Positions 58,622-64,000 of a stretch of 64,000 bases of DNA are shown piece after piece. This DNA comes from Tigriopus japonicus (taxonomy: Eukaryota; Arthropoda; Copepoda; Harpacticoida; Harpacticidae). How positions within the stretch are numbered: the stretch's first letter is position 1; each line of letters begins with the position of its first letter. The notes under the pieces were generated by a model. That model had not been told where the DNA came from and did no database searches. It worked only from the letters and a program-made list of their open reading frames with translations. The position numbers and the translations under genes are program-made. The stretch covers positions 11,270,609-11,334,608 of the forward strand of contig CM021312.1 in assembly GCA_010645155.1 (NCBI GenBank). The letters are read 5' to 3'.

Positions 58622-60654
58622 CTTACAGCTTACATAAACATTGCCATTTCGTGAGAAGGCAACAGACTCCAACACTCCTGCATCCTCCATTTCCCCACAG
58701 GTAGGTTGCTTCATCCTGGGAAAGGAGATTGGAATGAATTGTACCGACTTGGAAAACAGCGGCAGTCGATGGATACTGATTGGATCCAATCCATGTATTT
58801 CTGCCACCCAAAAAAGAAGGTCGTGGCAGTAGCCTGGTGAGTTAACAGAAAATTCCGCATCCTCATCTAAGTCGAACAGACATGTGTTAACTGTCGGACC
58901 GCCAACGACCGCGGCATCGCCCCTCCTGATTTCATTTTCAGCGGTTGCGCAGCAGGTGCCAAACTTTAAATAAAGTTGCGCACTTTGCACCTTGCGTTGG
59001 ACATTTTTGGCCGCTGCAAGACATTCGGTTCCCGGTTCGTATTAGGAGGAGGATAATGACAGGAACGGCCTCAATAAGACCGGTAGCAGCTCTCTGAACT
59101 GAAGCACACAACATGGTTGGGGCAACCACTGGCGAATCCAATTTCAACGAGACGGCTTCGTACTCAAAGGGTATGCCTGGAAGAAGAGAAGAAATGTGAT
59201 AAATAGGCAGGGCCAGGCAGGCAAATCTTGAAAATAATCAAGGCTGTAAAAGTACAAGTAGGTTTAGATAAGATTAATAGTGAGGTGCGGGTGTGCCGTC
59301 ACTGGGGAATGAATGAATCTCTGCGGGGATTTGTGGGGCACACCCGTCCGGCAGATGTGGTAGAAGTGGAGGAAGAGAAGTTTGTCGTACAGAAAGAGTC
59401 AAAATATAGAGTAGAGATTGTATACCCCTAAATGTATATTTGACAGGCGAAAATAGTCATATTATTATAATCATTACTCACCTGTGAACACCACCAGTTT
59501 CGAGTCACTGACGAGCTTCTCCTCACTCTTCCATGCAATTCCTAACGCGGAGAAAATGCGGAATTTCGAGTTGCCACCCCTCTCGGTCACAAGGGCTGTT
59601 TTCCGCAAAGCTTTCTATTCACTATGGACATTAATCCACACGCACTTTCCTCTCGGAAGGGTGACCATAATTTGCGTATCAAAATTGTGTTTAATGTGAC
59701 TCACGTTAGTCACACTCATTTCTCGGGAAACAACAAAATGTTTCTGATTTCCATATGAGATTGCTTCTGAGTGACCTCTTGGAGGATCTTGAGCATGGAT
59801 AGAACTACAGACAGTTCAAAAAGTGGCAATAAGCCAAAAGAGCGTAAGTTAAATAATATATGATTTCATTCATGACACGTTCTTGTATGGTCAGTTAACA
59901 GATAACGGGATTTTGGTATTCAAAATATTCAAAAAAAAACAGGAAAAGGTCACCTTATGTAGCATGGACAACCAAGCAGGAAGTTAAGGGAGGATGTTAG
60001 GTTTAAAAAGCTTCACTGTTACAGGTTGACAAATTAGATTAGAAATCTCAAAAGTTCTCGTAGAAATGGAGTGAAAACAATACAAAATGTAAAGGTACTT
60101 AGAATGGTTCCAAGAATCATGATTTTAATGCCAGCAAAAATGAAGAGAAGCCAATGCAGGATCAACCGTATTTAGTTTCCCATTCCTTATTTCCTAAAAT
60201 TTATACAGTCAGCCTGTAACAGTTAAACTTTTCAAACCCAACACCTTAACTTTAGCTACATGTTTGGCTGTCCATACTACTTCAGGTGTCCCTTTCTTAA
60301 AATAGACGACGTACGTGTGCTAGAATGAAAGGACGACCTTTCCTCTAGGTCTGTTCAAGTAAAAGATAACTGTCACATTTTGTTTTTGTTTCGCTCGAAT
60401 TGAGTGTGACTAAAGTGGGTCAAATTGAATACAATTTTGATATGCAAATTATGGCTACCCTTCCGAGAGGAAAGTGCGTGTGGATTAATGTCCATATTCT
60501 CTTCACAAAAGCTGTCCATGGCGTCAGCAGCCACTCCTCGCGTCAAGCTCAACTTCTCCATCACCTCTTCGATTTCGACCTTGCTGTTGAGGTCGTCAGC
60601 CACCACTTTGAGTCGCCAAATTAAGATATCGTTGATCTTGTCCATGTTGCCCAA
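58610..60654 (-). pseudogene. unrecognised gene D, disrupted
   Basis: Minus-strand coding pieces: a first exon from an ATG at 60654 in a good context (GGCAACATGG), encoding MDKINDILIWRLKVVADDLN and MEKLSLTRGVAADAMDSFCE to ~60496. A middle piece 59614-59482 encodes SKFRIFSALGIAWKSEEKLV and LVVFTG, ending at the donor CAG|GTGAGT. A last exon starts at 59176 after TTCTTCCAG and encodes IPFEYEAVSLKLDSPVVAP onward. The phase-1 join (VVFTG-IPFEYE) is clean. A foldback (59624-60495) sits between the first two pieces, and the last exon has a 2-nt deletion near 59020 relative to its inverted copy. No domain was recognised; it contains a hydrophobic patch (EAVPVIILLLI). Probably inactive as written. 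Confidence 0.55.
59624..60495. mobile_element. foldback element inside gene D coding sequence
   Basis: The left end ATGGACATTAATCCACACGC, followed by ACTTTCCTCTCGGAAGGG, is an inverted copy of the right end at 60495. Inner arms also pair (GTTAGGTTTAAAAAGC ... GTTACAGG at ~59998-60030 with 60205-60240). The flanks AGAGAATA and AGTGAATA (minus strand) are similar at 7 of 8, which suggests a target duplication. Confidence 0.6.
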
Positions 60655-60683
60655 AGATCAACCGAGTTTTGAAGTGACGACGG

Positions 60684-61837
60684 CAGGGTGGCCAACTTTT
60701 TTTGGAGCGACGATGCTACTGAAAGTCAAATCAATGCTAGAAAAATGCTAGTTGGAAAATGGAAAATGCTAGAAAAATGCTACCTTATTTAAAACAAAAA
60801 AGGGACTGCAGCTGCTATTATGCCCATTAGTGAATATTTGAATCTAAATTTTGACCTTAATTTTGCCGAAATTGACACAATATATATTTTTGTGCTACTT
60901 GCCAAAACTAGTTAAAAACTTTGCCTTCAAAAATTTATAATGCATTGATTGTGAAATGAATCATAAAGAGCAAAACAAAACTATTGGCAAGCCATGTAGC
61001 ACTTATTTTAGATGGCAATTATAAAAACTTATTTCCATGAATAGTTTAAGGTTTGTAAGAAACCAAACATTATGTTTTAAACGCTTTGTTCAAATTTACT
61101 AGGATTAAATTGAAACTAGTGATGAACCAAAAGCGCTTTTTTGTTTCAATTTCACTTATGCCTCTATGAAAACAAAAGCACACATGCATTTTAAAGACTG
61201 ATATTTCACACCAAAGTTGAATATTTCCTGGTTCAGAAATCTTTGCGACTTATTTTCCCTATTTTATAAAATTTGTAATCTCTCAACATCAAAAACATCG
61301 ACGGTTTAAATTTCAAAATGAAATTTGCATGTTAAGAATTTTGTGATCAACTACTTTTCATTTCAAAAAAGCCCTCTTTTAACAAAAATGGTTTTGGTTA
61401 GAAGCCCTTTTTGATACGTTTTTTCACTGAAACACTGGTTTATCCATTCCAAGTTTAAAAAGCTGTTTTTCTGTAGTTGGTGTTGTAGTTCCATCAAAAA
61501 TCTAATCTTTTTTTAAACAAGTAATGCTTTGTGACCAACTTGAAAATAAGGATCACAAGTCTTCCAATTTATCTTTTTTCAAGTCAGGGAATGTAGGCAA
61601 ATTCAGCTGGCAAAATCAGCGGTCTTTAAAGCCCAAAATTGGATGCTTTTTACAAAAAGTGCTAGAATAATGCTAAAATGCTATGCATTTTGTTTTGATT
61701 CTAGAGCCTTTCAAATAATGCTAGTTAAATTGCTAAAAATCCGAGCAATGCTAATCAAAATTCTGCAATGCTTTAGCCCTTGAAAAAATGCTAATTTTTC
61801 AGAAATTAGCATCGAAAAATGCTAGTTGGCCACACTG
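60684..61837. mobile_element. hAT-like nonautonomous element, 1154 bp
   Basis: Exact 8-bp duplications GACGACGG lie at 60676-60683 and 61838-61845. Termini CAGGGTGGCCAACT and CAGTGTGGCCAACT (inverted) match at 13 of 14. Many subterminal AAATGCTAG words occur at both ends. A degenerate TAGTGATG foldback is nested at 61118-61435. It lies 29 bp upstream of the gene D ATG. Confidence 0.9.
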
Positions 61838-61939
61838 GACGACGGTTTAACGAGGCAAGAATAAATTCAAGTTGTATTTCAAGCTCTGTTGGCATTGGCC
61901 ATACGCCGTTTGGACGGCGTTTCCAAAGTAGTACAAATG

Positions 61940-62045
61940 AGTTCCGTTTTCCTTCTCTCCTCCTCTAACGTGATTCAGTAGTGTGATGGGGACACCCTTG
62001 CTGTCTGATCTCAAGGTTGTAGGTTTGCCCCTCACTGGGGAATGA
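61940..62045 (+). repeat. SINE-like tRNA-derived patch
   Basis: GTGATTCAGTAGTGTGATGG and AAGGTTGTAGGTTTGCCCC have the spacing of A- and B-boxes. The B-box is poor and no second copy is certain (only GTCACTGGGGAATGAAT at 59298 is similar). Confidence 0.3.
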
Positions 62046-62099
62046 GTTTTTTCTCAACACATTCTTCTACAAAAGCAAATTGAAAGAGTTATTAAAATA

Positions 62100-62170
62100 A
62101 CTTTTCATAGTTATGTTAGGTTAGGTTTAAGTTAGGCTTGGTTTAAGTTAGGTTAGGTTAGGTTTTAAAT
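62100..62170. repeat. TTAGG-rich interstitial tract
   Basis: TTAGGTTAGG blocks occur twice with degenerate spacers (GTTAGGCTTGGTTTAAG). It resembles the tract at 48838. Confidence 0.45.
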
Positions 62171-62373
62171 TAGGTATGATAAGTTTCAAAGTGGGTTAGG
62201 TTTGCTCTGAATTCGGTTAAAACTTTAATTTGTCTCTTTATTGTGCAGGGATTCATCCTTTGATTAACGGAGTTATGACTCACCGTCCAAACGGCGTACA
62301 GGTAACGTCCATATTTCGAGCTCTACAGAAAATGTTTTCGATTCGACACATAGAAACTGTGGCGCCAAAAGAG

Positions 62374-62983
62374 CAGTGTGACCAGGTTTTTTTCCTCTCA
62401 CCGCCGGCTTTTTGGCGAAAATGGCCGGAATCGGCGCCAGAATTGTTTTCGTATTTTGATAAAAAGCCGCCAAATAGCCAACCAATGTAACCCATTTTAC
62501 CATTAATAAAAGTTGAATTCAAAGGAGCCAGTGAGCTCGTCATTGGAAAAGGCTCAACCGTGGACAAAATGTATACATAATGTCTCAGTGGCTCATTGGC
62601 AGCATCCGCACTTCACATTCTAGCGACCAGGGTTCAATACTCGGCCATGTGACAAGCCAAGGAGGTCTTAAAGGAGTTTTTGGACAAGCCCACCGCATTC
62701 ACGTGAAAGGAAAAATTGGATCCAAATGATTATTTATGTGGCCGCCGGATCAGTCTGGAGTAACTGTCAAAAAATAATGACATCCAATCAAAAAAAAAAA
62801 GAAAGAAAAAAAGACTGAGCGAAAAACAGAAAATGGCCTCTTGAAGGCAGTTATTGTTGGAGTAACATCAAAAATAGCCTGTTTTATGGCGATCGGCGTC
62901 AGTGCGCCACTTGAATTTTATGGCGCCGGTCACCTTTTCAAACTAGCCGGTTTGGCGATAAATGGCCGCACCTGGTCACACTG
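62374..62983. mobile_element. hAT-like nonautonomous element with nested SINE
   Basis: Termini CAGTGTGACCAGGT and the inverted ACCTGGTCACACTG; flanks CAAAAGAG and CAAAGGAG (7 of 8). GGCG-rich subterminal words (TTTGGCGAAAATGGCCG, TTTGGCGATAAATGGCCG) occur at both ends. A SINE is nested at 62578-62800. Confidence 0.8.
62578..62800 (+). repeat. tRNA-derived SINE with A-rich tail
   Basis: A-box TGGCTCATTGGCAGC and B-box AGGGTTCAATACTC are ~35 bp apart. A unique body follows and ends in a run of ~11 A then GAAAGAAAAAAAG. It is inserted inside the hAT-like element at 62374-62983. Confidence 0.65.
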
Positions 62984-62994
62984 CAAAGGAGGCA

Positions 62995-63200
62995 GGGCCA
63001 GGGCTGCCAGATGGCGGTTTGGCCCGCCAGATTTTGGTGTTTCTGGCGGTTTGAGGCCTCGTCTGGCGGCGAGATTTTTTATTTGGCGGGACGTAAAAAT
63101 CTGGCGGTTTCTGGCGGTTTACGTTACAGTCTGGCGTTGGGAAATTTCTGTTTGGCGGGGAAGAACATTTTGACAAGGTTCTGGCGATATTTAACTGAAA
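62995..63200. repeat. CTGGCGGTTT-rich low-complexity tract
   Basis: At least eight TCTGGCGGTTT / TTTGGCGGG words in ~200 bp, starting CAGGGCTGCCAGATGGCGG. This looks like the subterminal repeat region of another TIR element; its other end was not found. Confidence 0.5.
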
Positions 63201-63921
63201 ATCGTGAAATTTGGCGTATTTTCTTTGATTTGTAGGATTAATAGAAACATAGTAGTGTCACACTGTTCTAGCAGAATTCAGCATAACAGAGCTGGAGCTC
63301 AAAGTTACAGCATTAGTTACAAAAAAATAATGTGAGACCATTTTTGGCCCATCTCTTTCGTTTTTCTCTTTTTTATGTTAACTTTCCTGCAATTTCAGAT
63401 AAACAACCAAAAGTAGCGCTTATAATAATCATCACTTATACATCCTGATATTGAAATCTTGTAATTAATATACGAGAGTGCTGGGCTGTTGAAACTAGTA
63501 TTGATAAAGGCTGGTCTACACGTGAAACAAAACGGCAAATATTTGGTCAAATCCAAGACAAAATTAGCTTGATCGCAAATATTATTTTGTGTTTGTCAAA
63601 TATTTCTGACTTTGAACATGTTGAAAAATTATTTGTCCTTAAGCTAACTTTGTCTCGTCGACAATCGAAATACACATCGATGCATGCAGGGTGTCCAATC
63701 TCGAAACGATTATTGTGAAATAAAAAGTTTCAAATTAACGGATTGAAGGACAAAACAATATTCCTCTAACTTTTGGCATCAAGACCACCAAAATTGAACG
63801 TCATTTGTGAAAGATTGCAAGGATCCACGGAAATGGACGACATCAAAAGTCATCGATAATCAGTTGGTAGTGTTATAGACTAGTCACGTCTCAAAAGCGT
63901 CAACTGACAGGTTCGGAGTAG

Positions 63922-64000
63922 TGATGTGACTTGGGCAAGTAATAAGTCATCACAAACACCCAAGAACAAGTTGTTGACAAGCATTACTTGGGCAATACAC
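63922..64000. mobile_element. TAGTGATG-family hAT-like MITE, left end only
   Basis: TAGTGATGTGACTTGGGCAA begins here and matches the terminus at 26940. The element runs off the window. ACTTGGGCAATACAC at the end resembles the inverted arm TTGCCCAATACACCAAG. Confidence 0.6.

Overview
The window is AT-rich, intron-rich eukaryotic nuclear DNA, most likely from an arthropod and possibly a crustacean such as a copepod. The grounds are a secreted cysteine-rich CUB-type protein family typical of arthropods, GT-AG introns, short interstitial TTAGG (arthropod telomere-type) tracts and a dense load of DNA transposons, SINEs and retroelements. The species is inference; no marker gene settles it. Exon models below were built by hand from reading frame, splice sites and alignment between the paralogues in the window. 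They have not been tested against transcripts.

Layout. (1) 881-2527 (+): the last three exons of CUB-family gene A, whose 5' part lies outside the window. (2) 11416-5722 (-): CUB-family gene C, 11 exons placed, final exon not found. (3) 11.7-22.5 kb: intergenic DNA between the divergent genes C and B, with hAT-like elements and no gene I can support. (4) 22538-47807 (+): CUB-family gene B, 11 exons including a 22-nt microexon and giving a 414-aa protein. Its introns of up to 9.6 kb are packed with a Tc1-like pseudogene, LINE fragments, a minisatellite, SINEs and foldback/hAT-like elements. (5) 49675-52891 (-): a very young Ty3/Gypsy LTR element with identical LTRs, a 5-bp target duplication and an internal deletion fusing a gag-like N-terminus to the end of reverse transcriptase, RNase H and integrase. 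An N gap inside it appears to be artefactual. (6) 52.9-57.1 kb: MITEs, a 38-bp perfect palindrome and relics of another CUB paralogue. (7) 57.6-60.7 kb: a damaged, partly inverted-duplicated unrecognised gene D (-). (8) 60.7-64.0 kb: more hAT-like elements, a SINE and low-complexity repeats.

How it fits together. A, B and C are paralogues with shared exon phases and motifs (an N-terminal FSxFxVxxF / GTCxT / GxCAxGFGVCC module, then CUB-type LRLDF, CGxNTxEH and CLQYxTG-like motifs). They encode secreted extracellular proteins. A, B and C alternate in orientation and are separated and bloated by transposons. The most striking non-genic signal is at least eight separate TIR elements with 8-bp, exact or 7/8, target duplications (hAT hallmark) and no hAT transposase in the window.
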